Below, piece after piece: positions 20,381 through 29,414 of a stretch of DNA of 64,000 nt. The number at the start of each line of letters is the position of its first letter. Positions within the stretch are counted from its first letter, which is position 1. Origin of the DNA: WTGU01 sp965200925 (GTDB lineage Bacteria; Pseudomonadota; Alphaproteobacteria; UBA828); NCBI GenBank assembly GCA_965200925.1, contig OZ241738.1:1550001-1614000 (forward strand). Reading direction: 5' to 3'. A program made the translations under genes and the position numbers. Below the pieces are notes generated by a model, which searched no databases, was not told the DNA's origin, and worked only from the letters and a program-made list of their open reading frames with translations.

Positions 20381-21389
20381 AACCGGGGTCTGGAGCGGCT
20401 ATTTCTACCCGTTGTTCCTGACGATCGGGTATGTCCTCGCCATCGTGGTGCCGCTGCTGCTGGTGCTGGCGTTCGTGACCTACGCGGAGCGCAAGGTGTG
20501 GGCGGCGATCCAGCTGCGCAAGGGGCCGAACGTGGTCGGCCCCTTCGGCTTGCTGCAACCGGTCGCGGACGGGATCAAGTGTCTGTTCAAGGAGACCATC
20601 GTTCCCGCCGGTGCCAACCGCGTGCTGTTCGTGCTCGCGCCGATGATCACTTTCAGCCTGGGGCTGGTCGGCTGGGCCGTGGTCCCGTTCGACAGCCACC
20701 TCGTGCTCGCCGACGTGAACGTCGGTCTGCTCTACCTGTTCGCGGTTTCGTCACTCGGCGTCTACGGCATCATCGTCGCCGGCTGGGCCAGCAACTCGAA
20801 ATATGCCTTTCTCGGATCGCTCCGTTCGGCGGCGCAGATGGTCTCCTACGAGGTTTCGATCGGCTTCGTGCTGGTGACGGTCCTGCTCTGCGTCGGTTCT
20901 CTCAATCTCAACGACATCGTCGAGGCACAGAGGGGGCTCTGGTTCTTCATCCCGCTGTTCCCGATGTTCGTCATCTACGTGGTCTCGGCGCTGGCCGAGA
21001 CCAACCGCACGCCGTTCGACCTGCCGGAGGCGGAGGGGGAGCTGGTTGCCGGCTACCAAGTGGAATACTCCTCGATGACGTGGCTCCTGTTCATGATGGG
21101 CGAGTACGCCAACATCGTGCTCCTGAGCGGGCTCAGCGTGATTCTGTTCCTCGGCGGCTGGCTGCCGCCCTTCCGCGTCGAGCCGTTGACCGAGGTTCCT
21201 GGCGTGGTGTGGTTCTTGCTGAAAACGGCGGCAGTGGTCTTCTTCTTTACCTGGACCCGGGCGACCCTGCCGCGCTACCGCTACGATCAGCTGATGCGGT
21301 TGGGCTGGAAGGTGTTCCTGCCGGCGTCGCTGGCCATGGTCGTGATCGTCGCGGGCGCGCTGCATCTGTTCGGCTGGCTGCCGCGGTAA
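20373..21389 (+). CDS. nuoH: NADH-quinone oxidoreductase subunit H
   Basis: NuoH is the membrane subunit linking the quinone site to the proton-pumping arm. The 338-residue protein has about eight hydrophobic helices and the signatures YAERKVWAAIQLRKGPN and AETNRTPFDLPEAEGELVAG, whose acidic residues line the E-channel. ATG at 20373 overlaps the nuoG stop; earlier in-frame Met codons fall inside nuoG. Confidence 0.97.
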   Translation: MAETGVWSGYFYPLFLTIGYVLAIVVPLLLVLAFVTYAERKVWAAIQLRKGPNVVGPFGLLQPVADGIKCLFKETIVPAGANRVLFVLAPMITFSLGLVGWAVVPFDSHLVLADVNVGLLYLFAVSSLGVYGIIVAGWASNSKYAFLGSLRSAAQMVSYEVSIGFVLVTVLLCVGSLNLNDIVEAQRGLWFFIPLFPMFVIYVVSALAETNRTPFDLPEAEGELVAGYQVEYSSMTWLLFMMGEYANIVLLSGLSVILFLGGWLPPFRVEPLTEVPGVVWFLLKTAAVVFFFTWTRATLPRYRYDQLMRLGWKVFLPASLAMVVIVAGALHLFGWLPR

Positions 21390-21454
21390 TCGCTCTGGCG
21401 GACCGCGGGCGGCCTGTGTTGGGGCCGCGCCGGCCGCCAAATCGGGAGGTCACC

Positions 21455-21943
21455 ATGTTCGCGGGCAAGCAGACCGTTCGATCGTTGCTCCTGACCGAGC
21501 TGGCAGCCGGGCTCGGGGTCACGTTCGCGCGGATGTTCAAGCGCAAAGCGACGCTGAATTACCCCTACGAAAAGGGCCCGCTGAGCTCGCGATTCCGCGG
21601 CGAGCACGCGCTGCGCCGCTATCCCAACGGCGAGGAGCGCTGCATCGCTTGCAAACTGTGCGAGGCCGTCTGCCCGGCGCAGGCGATCACCATCGAGGCG
21701 GAGCCGCGGGAGGACGGAAGCCGGCGGACGACCCGCTACGACATCGACATGGTGAAGTGCATTTATTGCGGCTTCTGCCAGGAAGCCTGCCCGGTCGACG
21801 CTATCGTCGAGGGACCGAATTTCGAGTTCGCCGCGGAGACACGGGAGGAGCTGCTCTACAACAAGGAGAAGCTGCTCGACAACGGCGACCGCTGGGAGCG
21901 GGAAATCGCGGCGAACTTGGTGGCGGAGGCACCCTACCGCTGA
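21455..21943 (+). CDS. nuoI: NADH-quinone oxidoreductase subunit I
   Basis: NuoI is the 23-kDa subunit with clusters N6a and N6b. The 162-residue protein has two ferredoxin motifs, CIACKLCEAVCPAQAI and CIYCGFCQEACPVDAI, about 40 residues apart. A GGGAGGT Shine-Dalgarno sequence sits 6 bp before the ATG at 21455. It follows nuoH after 65 bp. Confidence 0.98.
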   Translation: MFAGKQTVRSLLLTELAAGLGVTFARMFKRKATLNYPYEKGPLSSRFRGEHALRRYPNGEERCIACKLCEAVCPAQAITIEAEPREDGSRRTTRYDIDMVKCIYCGFCQEACPVDAIVEGPNFEFAAETREELLYNKEKLLDNGDRWEREIAANLVAEAPYR

Positions 21944-21977
21944 GCCGGAGCGGGCAGGGGACGGACGTCACGGTACG

Positions 21978-22607
21978 ATGATCATCCAGCCTGTCGTGTT
22001 CTATGTCCTCGCCGTGGTGACGGTGGGGGCGGGCGTCATGGTGATCGCCTCCCGCAACCCCGTCCACTCGGTGCTGTTCCTGATCCTGGCCTTCTTCAAC
22101 GCGGCCGGGCTCTTCGTCCTGATGGGCGCCGAGTTCCTCGCGATGATCCTGGTCATCGTCTATGTCGGCGCCGTCGCCGTGCTTTTCATCTTCGTGGTCA
22201 TGATGCTGAACATCAACTTCGCCGAATTGCGGGCGGGTTTCCTCCAGTATCTGCCGATCGGCGGTGCGGTCGGCGTGGTCCTGCTTGTAGAATTGATCCT
22301 GGTCTTCGTCTCGGGATCCATCGACATCGAGGTGCCGGCCACGGTTGCCGTTCCCGCACCGCCGGCGGAGCAGGTCACCAACACCCAGGCGTTGGGCGAC
22401 GTTCTCTACACGCGCTACGCCTATCTGTTCCAGGGCGCCGGCTTCATCCTGCTGATCGCGATGATAGGCGCCATCGTGCTCACGCACCGCCGGCGCGCCG
22501 ACGTCCGGCGCCAGCGCATCGCCGACCAGGTGGCCCGGGACCCGAAGGCCGCCGTCCGTCTGACCGACATCAAGCCGGGCGAGGAGGGGACGTGGAAATC
22601 GGATTGA
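21978..22607 (+). CDS. nuoJ: NADH-quinone oxidoreductase subunit J
   Basis: NuoJ is a small membrane subunit bridging NuoH and the antiporter-like arm. The 209-residue protein has five predicted helices. The early segment SRNPVHSVLFLILAFFNAAG and the later FIFVVMMLNINF are diagnostic. Its stop overlaps the start of nuoK by 16 bp. Confidence 0.96.
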   Translation: MIIQPVVFYVLAVVTVGAGVMVIASRNPVHSVLFLILAFFNAAGLFVLMGAEFLAMILVIVYVGAVAVLFIFVVMMLNINFAELRAGFLQYLPIGGAVGVVLLVELILVFVSGSIDIEVPATVAVPAPPAEQVTNTQALGDVLYTRYAYLFQGAGFILLIAMIGAIVLTHRRRADVRRQRIADQVARDPKAAVRLTDIKPGEEGTWKSD

Positions 22608-22900
22608 GCCACTATCTGACGGTCGCGTCGATTCTTTTCACGCTGGGGGTCGTCGGCATCTTCCTCAACCGCAAGAACGTCATCGTCATCCTGATGGCGA
22701 TCGAGCTGATGCTGCTGGCTGTCAACATCAACCTCGTCGCCTTCTCGACCTATCTCGGTGACATGGTGGGCCAAGTCTTCGCCATGCTCGTGCTCACGGT
22801 GGCCGCTGCAGAGGCGGCGATCGGCCTCGCCATCGTGGTGATCTATTTCCGCAACCGCGGCAGCATCGCCGTCGAAGACGTCAGCGTGATGAAGGGCTGA
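22592..22900 (+). CDS. nuoK: NADH-quinone oxidoreductase subunit K
   Basis: NuoK is a three-helix membrane subunit related to MrpC. The 102-residue protein has the conserved Glu residues of the proton path in LMAIELMLLAVN and AAAEAAIGLA. The start is GTG at 22592 with GAGGAGGGGAC just upstream, inside the end of nuoJ. The stop overlaps the nuoL ATG by one base. Confidence 0.97.
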   Translation: MEIGLSHYLTVASILFTLGVVGIFLNRKNVIVILMAIELMLLAVNINLVAFSTYLGDMVGQVFAMLVLTVAAAEAAIGLAIVVIYFRNRGSIAVEDVSVMKG

Positions 22901-24828
22901 TGCTCTTCTACGCCGCCCCCATCTTCCTGCCGCTCTTCGGGGCGGTGCTCGCCGGCCTGTTCGGCCGCACCATCGGTGCCCGCGCGTCGCAGATTGCGAC
23001 CTGCGGTGCCATGGGCGCGGCCGCCGTGCTCTCCGTCGTCGTCTTCAACGAAGTCGTGCTGCAAGGCGAAGTCGCGACAGTCACGCTGTTCGACTGGTTC
23101 AGCTCCGGCGATCTCGACGTCGACTGGCTACTCCGGTTCGACGAATTGACGGCGGTCATGGTTTTCGTGGTCTGCGTCGTTTCGTTCCTGATCCACGTCT
23201 ATTCGATCGGCTACATGGCGCACGACCCGCACGTGCCGCGTTTCTTCGCCTATCTTTCGCTTTTTACCTTCTTCATGCTGGTGCTGGTCACTGCCGACAA
23301 CTTCCTCCAGATGTTCTTCGGCTGGGAGGGAGTCGGCCTCGTCTCTTACCTGCTGATCGGCTTCTGGTACCGCCGGCCGGCGGCCAACGCGGCGGCGATC
23401 AAGGCGTTCCTCGTGAACCGGGTGGGCGATTTCGGCTTCGCCCTCGGTATTCTCGCGATCTTCCTCATGTTCGATACCGTCTCATTCGACGCGGTGTTCG
23501 CCGGTACGCCCGCGATGGTGGACGCGGAGCTTACCTTCCTCGGCCATTCCTTCGACTTCCTGGAGGTCGTCTGCATCCTGCTCTTCGTCGGCGCCATGGG
23601 AAAGTCGGCACAGTTCCTGTTACATACATGGCTGCCCGACGCGATGGAAGGTCCGACGCCGGTCTCCGCCCTGATCCACGCCGCAACCATGGTGACCGCC
23701 GGCGTCTTCATGGTGGCGCGGCTGTCGCCTGTCTTTGAATACGCGCCCATCGCGCTCTCGGTCGTCACTTTCTTCGGCGCGACCACCGCGATCTTCGCTG
23801 CGACGATCGCGATCACCCAGACCGACATCAAGCGGGTGATCGCCTATTCGACGTGCAGCCAGCTCGGCTACATGTTCTTCGCCTGCGGCGTTTCGGCCTA
23901 TTCGGCGGGTATCTTCCATCTGACGACCCATGCGTTCTTCAAGGCGCTCCTTTTTCTCGGTGCCGGCGCGGTGATCCACGCCATGTCGGACGAGCAGGAC
24001 ATGCGCAAGATGGGCGGTATCTGGCGTGCGATCCCGCTGACCTACGCGCTGATGTGGATCGGCAGTCTGGCGCTCGCCGGCATCTTTCCCTTCGCCGGGT
24101 TCTTCTCGAAGGACATCATCCTGGAATCGGCGTTCGCCGCGCATACCGGGCTCGGCACTTACGCCTTCGGTCTCGGAATTCTCGCGGCGTTCCTGACGGC
24201 GTTCTATTCCTGGCGGCTGCTTTTCATGACCTTCCACGGCCGGCCGCGGGCCGACGAGAGGGTGATGGCGCATGTCCACGAAGCGCCGCCCGTCATGTGG
24301 GTCCCGCTCATCGGCCTCGCGATCGGCGCCATCGCGATTGGCTACCTGATGCTGCCGATGGTGAGCGCCGACGTCGATTTCTGGGGCACGTCGATCCTCG
24401 TGTTGCCGACTCACACCGCCCTCGCGGAGGCGCACCACGTTGCGTTCTGGGTCAAGGCGCTGCCCATGGCGGTTGGCGTGCTCGGGATCGCCGGCGCGTA
24501 TCTGTTCTACGTATTGCGGCCGGAATGGCCCGCCATCGTGGCGGCCCGGGGGCGGCCCGTCTATCTGTTCCTGCTCAACAAGTGGTATTTCGACGAGCTC
24601 TACGACGTCCTCTTCGTGCGTCCCGCAAAGTATCTCGGACGCAATCTCTGGAAACAGGGCGACGGTGCCGTGATCGACGGCATCGGGCCAGACGGTCTCG
24701 CCGCGGTGACGCTTTCGGTGGCCCGCCGCGCGGTCAGGCTCCAGTCCGGTTACATCTATCACTATGCCTTCGCGATGCTGCTCGGACTCGCGGCCATCGT
24801 CACTTGGTATCTGGTTGCCCGCGCGTGA
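22900..24828 (+). CDS. nuoL: NADH-quinone oxidoreductase subunit L
   Basis: NuoL is the distal antiporter-like proton pump with the long lateral helix. The 642-residue protein has about 16 helices and MrpA-like motifs such as FFGWEGVGLVSYLLIGFW, TWLPDAMEGPTPVSALIHAA and AYSTCSQLGYMFFACG. It is of normal length and begins at the last base of the nuoK stop. Confidence 0.98.
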   Translation: MLFYAAPIFLPLFGAVLAGLFGRTIGARASQIATCGAMGAAAVLSVVVFNEVVLQGEVATVTLFDWFSSGDLDVDWLLRFDELTAVMVFVVCVVSFLIHVYSIGYMAHDPHVPRFFAYLSLFTFFMLVLVTADNFLQMFFGWEGVGLVSYLLIGFWYRRPAANAAAIKAFLVNRVGDFGFALGILAIFLMFDTVSFDAVFAGTPAMVDAELTFLGHSFDFLEVVCILLFVGAMGKSAQFLLHTWLPDAMEGPTPVSALIHAATMVTAGVFMVARLSPVFEYAPIALSVVTFFGATTAIFAATIAITQTDIKRVIAYSTCSQLGYMFFACGVSAYSAGIFHLTTHAFFKALLFLGAGAVIHAMSDEQDMRKMGGIWRAIPLTYALMWIGSLALAGIFPFAGFFSKDIILESAFAAHTGLGTYAFGLGILAAFLTAFYSWRLLFMTFHGRPRADERVMAHVHEAPPVMWVPLIGLAIGAIAIGYLMLPMVSADVDFWGTSILVLPTHTALAEAHHVAFWVKALPMAVGVLGIAGAYLFYVLRPEWPAIVAARGRPVYLFLLNKWYFDELYDVLFVRPAKYLGRNLWKQGDGAVIDGIGPDGLAAVTLSVARRAVRLQSGYIYHYAFAMLLGLAAIVTWYLVARA

Positions 24829-24832
24829 TGCC

Positions 24833-26374
24833 ATGACCGATTGGCCCATCCTCTCCACGGTCACTTTTCTGCCGCTGGTCGGCGTCGTCTTCGTCCTGAT
24901 GATCCGTGGCGACGAGGCGCAGGTCGCAGCCAACGCCCGCCATGTGGCGCTCTGGACCTCGGTGGTCACGTTCGCGCTTTCGATCCTCCTGATCGTCGAT
25001 TTCGACACCTCGACCGCGGCGTTCCAGTTCGTCGAGCGGGTCCCGTGGCTGCCCGAACACAACATCGGCTACCACCTGGGGGTGGACGGGATCTCGGTCT
25101 TCTTCCTGGTCCTGACTACTTTCCTCGTTCCGATCTGCATCCTCGCCTCGTGGGAGGCGATCGCGACGCGAGTGCGCGAGTTCATGATCGCCTTCCTCGT
25201 CATGGAGACGCTGATGGTCGGCGTCTTCTGCTCCCTCGATTTCGTGATGTTCTACATTTTCTTCGAGGGCCAGCTGATCCCGATGTTCCTGATCATCGGC
25301 GTCTGGGGCGGCGCGCAACGGGTGTATTCAGCATTCAAGTTCTTCCTTTACACGCTGGTCGGCTCGGTGCTGTTCCTGCTGGCGATCCTCTTCATGTATC
25401 TCGCCGCCGGCACCACTGACATCCCCACCCTGCTGGCCCACGATTTCGCACCGGCGGTGCAGACGTGGCTCTGGCTCGCCCTGTTCGCCTCGTTCGCCGT
25501 GAAGCTCCCGATGTGGCCGTTCCACACTTGGCTCCCGGACGCTCATGTGGAGGCGCCGACCGCAGGGTCGGTGATCCTCGCAGGCATCCTCCTGAAGATG
25601 GGTGGCTACGGTTTCCTCCGCTTCTCGCTGCCGATGCTGCCGGACGCGAGCGCTTTCTTTGTCCCCTTCGTTTATTCGCTGAGCGTGGTGGCGATCGTCT
25701 ACACCTCGCTGGTGGCGCTCATGCAGGAGGACATGAAGAAGTTGATCGCCTATTCCTCGGTTGCCCATATGGGCATCGTCACGATCGGCATCTTCACCTT
25801 CACCAGCCAGGGGATCGAAGGCGGCATCATCCAGATGCTGAGTCACGGCATCGTTTCGGCTGCGCTGTTCCTCTGCGTCGGCGTGGTCTATGATCGCACC
25901 CATAGCCGTGAGATCGCCCATTATGGGGGCCTCGTGCACCGGATGCCGGTCTACGCGGCGGTCTTCATGGTGTTCACTCTGGCGGCGATCGGCCTGCCCG
26001 GCACCAGCGGTTTCGTCGGCGAATTCATGGTGCTGGTGGGCGCCTTCCAGTCGAACACCTGGGTCGCCGTGCTGGCGCTGACCGGCGTGATCCTGGGCGC
26101 CGCCTACATGCTCTGGCTCTATCGGCGGGTGATCTTCGGCGAGATGACCCGCGAGGATCTCAAGTCGATCACCGACCTCAACTGGCGTGAGACGGGCATC
26201 TTCGTGCCCCTGGTCTCGCTGGCGCTGGTCCTCGGGCTCTATCCCGAGCCTTTTCTCGAAATCCTGCATGTCTCGGTCGACAACCTGATCGCGCAGACCA
26301 ACGGCGCGCCGGATCTGCCGGTCGCGTCGGCGCCCGCGGCCGGGCCGCCGCCCGTGCTCGCGGTGCTGAAATAG
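24833..26374 (+). CDS. nuoM: NADH-quinone oxidoreductase subunit M
   Basis: NuoM is the second antiporter-like proton-pumping subunit. The 513-residue protein contains the conserved FFEGQLIPMFLIIG, MWPFHTWLPDAHVEAPTAGS and YSSVAHMGIVTIG segments around its key Lys and Glu residues. ATG at 24833 lies 4 bp after the nuoL stop; upstream in-frame codons are within nuoL. nuoN follows 4 bp later. Confidence 0.97.
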   Translation: MTDWPILSTVTFLPLVGVVFVLMIRGDEAQVAANARHVALWTSVVTFALSILLIVDFDTSTAAFQFVERVPWLPEHNIGYHLGVDGISVFFLVLTTFLVPICILASWEAIATRVREFMIAFLVMETLMVGVFCSLDFVMFYIFFEGQLIPMFLIIGVWGGAQRVYSAFKFFLYTLVGSVLFLLAILFMYLAAGTTDIPTLLAHDFAPAVQTWLWLALFASFAVKLPMWPFHTWLPDAHVEAPTAGSVILAGILLKMGGYGFLRFSLPMLPDASAFFVPFVYSLSVVAIVYTSLVALMQEDMKKLIAYSSVAHMGIVTIGIFTFTSQGIEGGIIQMLSHGIVSAALFLCVGVVYDRTHSREIAHYGGLVHRMPVYAAVFMVFTLAAIGLPGTSGFVGEFMVLVGAFQSNTWVAVLALTGVILGAAYMLWLYRRVIFGEMTREDLKSITDLNWRETGIFVPLVSLALVLGLYPEPFLEILHVSVDNLIAQTNGAPDLPVASAPAAGPPPVLAVLK

Positions 26375-26378
26375 GGGC

Positions 26379-27845
26379 GTGGCGGTGGAGCCCTTCGTCG
26401 AGCCGCGCTATCTGCCTGCCCTGCCGGAGCTGTTCCTCGCCGGCGCCTCGGTCGCGCTGCTGATGATCGGCGTCTTCGCCGGCGACCGGTCGACGCGGCT
26501 TCTGACTTGGCTCTCCTGCGTCGCGATGGGCGTCGCCTTCGTCATGGTGCTGGCCTTGCCGGACGAGAGGACGACGACGTTCTTCGGCCTGTTCGTGACG
26601 GACAGCTTCGCCGCCTTCATGAAATGCCTGGTGCTGGTGGGCGCGGCCGCCACGCTGATTGCAGGCCTGGGATACGTCCGGCGGGAGGGGATGAACCGCT
26701 TCGAATTCCCCGTGCTCATCGTCTTCGCGACCTTCGGCATGTTGCTGATGATCTCCGCGAACGATCTGGTCGCCCTCTATGTCGGGCTCGAATTGCAGAG
26801 CCTCTCGCTCTACATCGTCGCCGCCTTCCGCCGCGATTCCCTGCGCTCGACCGAGGCCGGGCTCAAATATTTCGTGCTCGGCGCGATCTCCTCCGGGCTC
26901 CTGCTTTACGGCTGTTCCATGGTCTACGGCTTCACCGGCGTGACCGGCTTCGAGCCGATCGCGGCCGCGCTGACCGGGACCGTCTCGCTCAACGCGGCGG
27001 CCGAGATTGGAACCCTGATCGGTCTCGTCTTCATTGCCGCCGCGCTCGCCTTCAAAGTCTCGGCCGTGCCGTTCCACATGTGGACGCCGGACGTTTACGA
27101 AGGCGCGCCGACGCCGGTGACGGCCTTCTTCGCCGCGGCCCCTAAGGTCGCCGCGATGGCGCTGTTGTTGCGCGTCCTGCTCGGCCCGTTCCACGCGCTC
27201 GCCGGCCAGTGGGATCAGATCATCATTTTCGTCTCGATCGCGTCGATGGTGCTTGGCGCTTTCGCCGCAATCGGCCAGCGCAACATCAAGAGACTGATGG
27301 CCTACAGTTCGATCGGCCATGTGGGCTATGCGCTCGTCGGCTTGGCGGCTGGAACGCCCGAGGGGGTGCGGGGCGTTCTCGTCTACATGGCGCTCTATAT
27401 GGTCATGACGCTGGGCGGCTTCGCCTGCATCCTCGCCATGCGCCATCGCGGCCGGATGGTCGAGGAAATCAGTGACCTTGCCGGGCTATCCAAGACCAAC
27501 CCGTCGATGGCGCTGGCACTCGCGATCTTCATGTTCTCCATGGCTGGGATCCCGCCGCTTGCCGGTTTCTTCGGCAAGCTTTACGTCTTCCTGGCGGCGG
27601 TGGAGGAAGGGCTTTACGGGCTCGCCATCGTCGGCGTGCTGGCAAGCGTCGTCGGGGCCTACTACTACATCCGGATCGTCAAGGTTATGTATTTCGACAA
27701 GCCGGTGGAGGTGCTCGACCGCCCGATCGGCCTCGAGCTTTCTGCCGTGCTCGCGGGCGCCGGCATCGTCACGCTCTTCTTCTTCGCTTATCCCGGCCCG
27801 ATCCTGGCGGGCGCCGAGGCCGCCGCCGCGGCGCTGGTCCCCTGA
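26379..27845 (+). CDS. nuoN: NADH-quinone oxidoreductase subunit N
   Basis: NuoN is the third antiporter-like subunit and closes the 14-gene operon. The 488-residue protein starts at GTG and shows VALYVGLELQSLSLYIVAAF, FHMWTPDVYEGAPTPVTAFF and MAYSSIGHVGYALVGL. The order nuoN-birA-coaX-rnj that follows is widely conserved in alphaproteobacteria. Confidence 0.97.
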   Translation: MAVEPFVEPRYLPALPELFLAGASVALLMIGVFAGDRSTRLLTWLSCVAMGVAFVMVLALPDERTTTFFGLFVTDSFAAFMKCLVLVGAAATLIAGLGYVRREGMNRFEFPVLIVFATFGMLLMISANDLVALYVGLELQSLSLYIVAAFRRDSLRSTEAGLKYFVLGAISSGLLLYGCSMVYGFTGVTGFEPIAAALTGTVSLNAAAEIGTLIGLVFIAAALAFKVSAVPFHMWTPDVYEGAPTPVTAFFAAAPKVAAMALLLRVLLGPFHALAGQWDQIIIFVSIASMVLGAFAAIGQRNIKRLMAYSSIGHVGYALVGLAAGTPEGVRGVLVYMALYMVMTLGGFACILAMRHRGRMVEEISDLAGLSKTNPSMALALAIFMFSMAGIPPLAGFFGKLYVFLAAVEEGLYGLAIVGVLASVVGAYYYIRIVKVMYFDKPVEVLDRPIGLELSAVLAGAGIVTLFFFAYPGPILAGAEAAAAALVP

Positions 27846-27862
27846 TTCAGGCCGGCTCGCGC

Positions 27863-28645
27863 ATGGCGGAGATCACGCTGCCTGTGGGCTTTTCGCTGGT
27901 CGCCCTCGACGAGGCGGGAAGCACCAACGACGAGGCGAAGGCGCGCGCAGCGGAAGGTGCCCCCGACGGCACCGTGGTCTGGGCGCGCCGCCAGCGGGCC
28001 GGCCGCGGCCGCCAGGGACGAGCTTGGCATTCGCCGCTTGGCAACCTCTTCCTCTCCGTCATCCTCCGCCCGGCCTGCGAGGCGCGCGTGGTCGCGCAGC
28101 TCTCCTTCGTCGCGGCACTGGCGGCGGCCGACTTCGTGAACGACCTGCTGCCCGGTCGCCGGGCGCGCTGCAAATGGCCGAACGACGTGCTCGTGGACGG
28201 CGGCAAGATCGCCGGAATCCTGCTGGAATCCGCCTCGGGTCCGGGGCGGCGGGCCGATTGGGTGGTCCTCGGCATCGGCGTCAACCTCGTCCATCATCCC
28301 GGGCTGGGCGCGCCGCAGCCCTCCGCGAGTCTGGCCGGTGCCGGCGCGGCGCCGCTCTTGCCCGAGGAAGCGCTGCCCCGCCTCCTCGCCGCGCTGGCCC
28401 GGCGGCGTGCGGACTGGTGCGCGCGCGGCTTCGCCGGCATCAGGTCGGCTTGGCTCGACCGCGCCCACGGGCTCGGCGAATCGGTCACCGTCGCGAACGG
28501 CGGCCGGCACTGCGCCGGGCTCTTCGCGGGGCTCGACGCGGACGGCGCGCTGGTGCTGGTGGAGGATGACTCGGTGCGGCGCCGCGTCGCCGCGGGCGAG
28601 GTCTTCTTCGGCGGCGCGGGAACGGTCCATGCTGCTCGCCATTGA
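27863..28645 (+). CDS. birA: Biotin--[acetyl-CoA-carboxylase] ligase
   Basis: BirA attaches biotin to the carboxyl carrier protein through biotinyl-AMP. The 260-residue protein has the adenylate-binding loop GRGRQGRAWHSPLGNLFLS and the CKWPNDVLVDGGKIAGIL segment. It lacks the N-terminal helix-turn-helix repressor domain of the E. coli type, so it is a ligase only. Its 3' end overlaps coaX by 17 bp, within a transcript continuing from nuoN. Confidence 0.95.
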   Translation: MAEITLPVGFSLVALDEAGSTNDEAKARAAEGAPDGTVVWARRQRAGRGRQGRAWHSPLGNLFLSVILRPACEARVVAQLSFVAALAAADFVNDLLPGRRARCKWPNDVLVDGGKIAGILLESASGPGRRADWVVLGIGVNLVHHPGLGAPQPSASLAGAGAAPLLPEEALPRLLAALARRRADWCARGFAGIRSAWLDRAHGLGESVTVANGGRHCAGLFAGLDADGALVLVEDDSVRRRVAAGEVFFGGAGTVHAARH

Positions 28646-29414
28646 CGCCGGCAACACCCACACCGTCTTCGCCGTGTTCGATGGCGACGATGGCGAATCC
28701 CCGCTCGGTCGGTGGCGCGCCATGACCGAGGCACGCCGAACGGGCGACGAATACGCCGTCTGGCTGGGCCATCTCCTGGGGCAGGGGGGGCTCCGGCTCG
28801 CCGATATCGACGAGGCGATCGTCTCGACCGTGGTGCCGCAGGGTCTCGCCGCGCTCGAAGCGTTGTGTGCCGATCATTGCCGCTGTGCGGCGCGGGTCAT
28901 CGGCGCGCCGGGGGTCGATCTCGGCATCGACGTCAACGTACCGCGGCCTGACGAGGTGGGGGCCGACCGCCTAGTCAACGCCGTGGGCGCCCATGTCCGC
29001 CACCCGGGCGCGCTGATCGTGGTTGATTTCGGCACCGCGACCACCTTCGATTCCGTGAGCGCGGCGGGGGCCTACGAGGGTGGCATCATCGCTCCCGGAA
29101 TCACGCTCTCGCTGGAGGCGCTGCATCGGGCGGCGGCGCAATTGCCGCGCATCGCCGTCGTCGAGCCGCCCTCGGTAATCGGCCGCGCCACGGTGCCGGC
29201 GATGCAGTCCGGCATCTACTGGGGCTATGTCGGGCTGATCGAGGGCATCGTCGCGCGCATGAAGGCCGAGATCGGCGCGCCCGCGACGACGGTCGCGACC
29301 GGCGGGCTTGCCGGCCTTTTCGGTGCCGCTACGCCGATGATCGACGCGGTCGATCCCGATCTCACCATACGCGGCCTGCGCGAGGTCCATCGCCGCAACC
29401 GGGGCCGCCGATGA
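28629..29414 (+). CDS. coaX: Type III pantothenate kinase
   Basis: CoaX phosphorylates pantothenate, the first step of CoA synthesis, and is not inhibited by CoA, unlike CoaA. The 261-residue protein has the ASKHA ATP-binding motif LLAIDAGNTHTVFAVFDG at the N terminus, GADRLVNAVGA and VVDFGTATTFD. ATG at 28629 gives the normal N terminus. With coaD at the start of the window, two CoA-pathway genes are present. The stop overlaps the next gene by 4 bp. Confidence 0.96.
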   Translation: MLLAIDAGNTHTVFAVFDGDDGESPLGRWRAMTEARRTGDEYAVWLGHLLGQGGLRLADIDEAIVSTVVPQGLAALEALCADHCRCAARVIGAPGVDLGIDVNVPRPDEVGADRLVNAVGAHVRHPGALIVVDFGTATTFDSVSAAGAYEGGIIAPGITLSLEALHRAAAQLPRIAVVEPPSVIGRATVPAMQSGIYWGYVGLIEGIVARMKAEIGAPATTVATGGLAGLFGAATPMIDAVDPDLTIRGLREVHRRNRGRR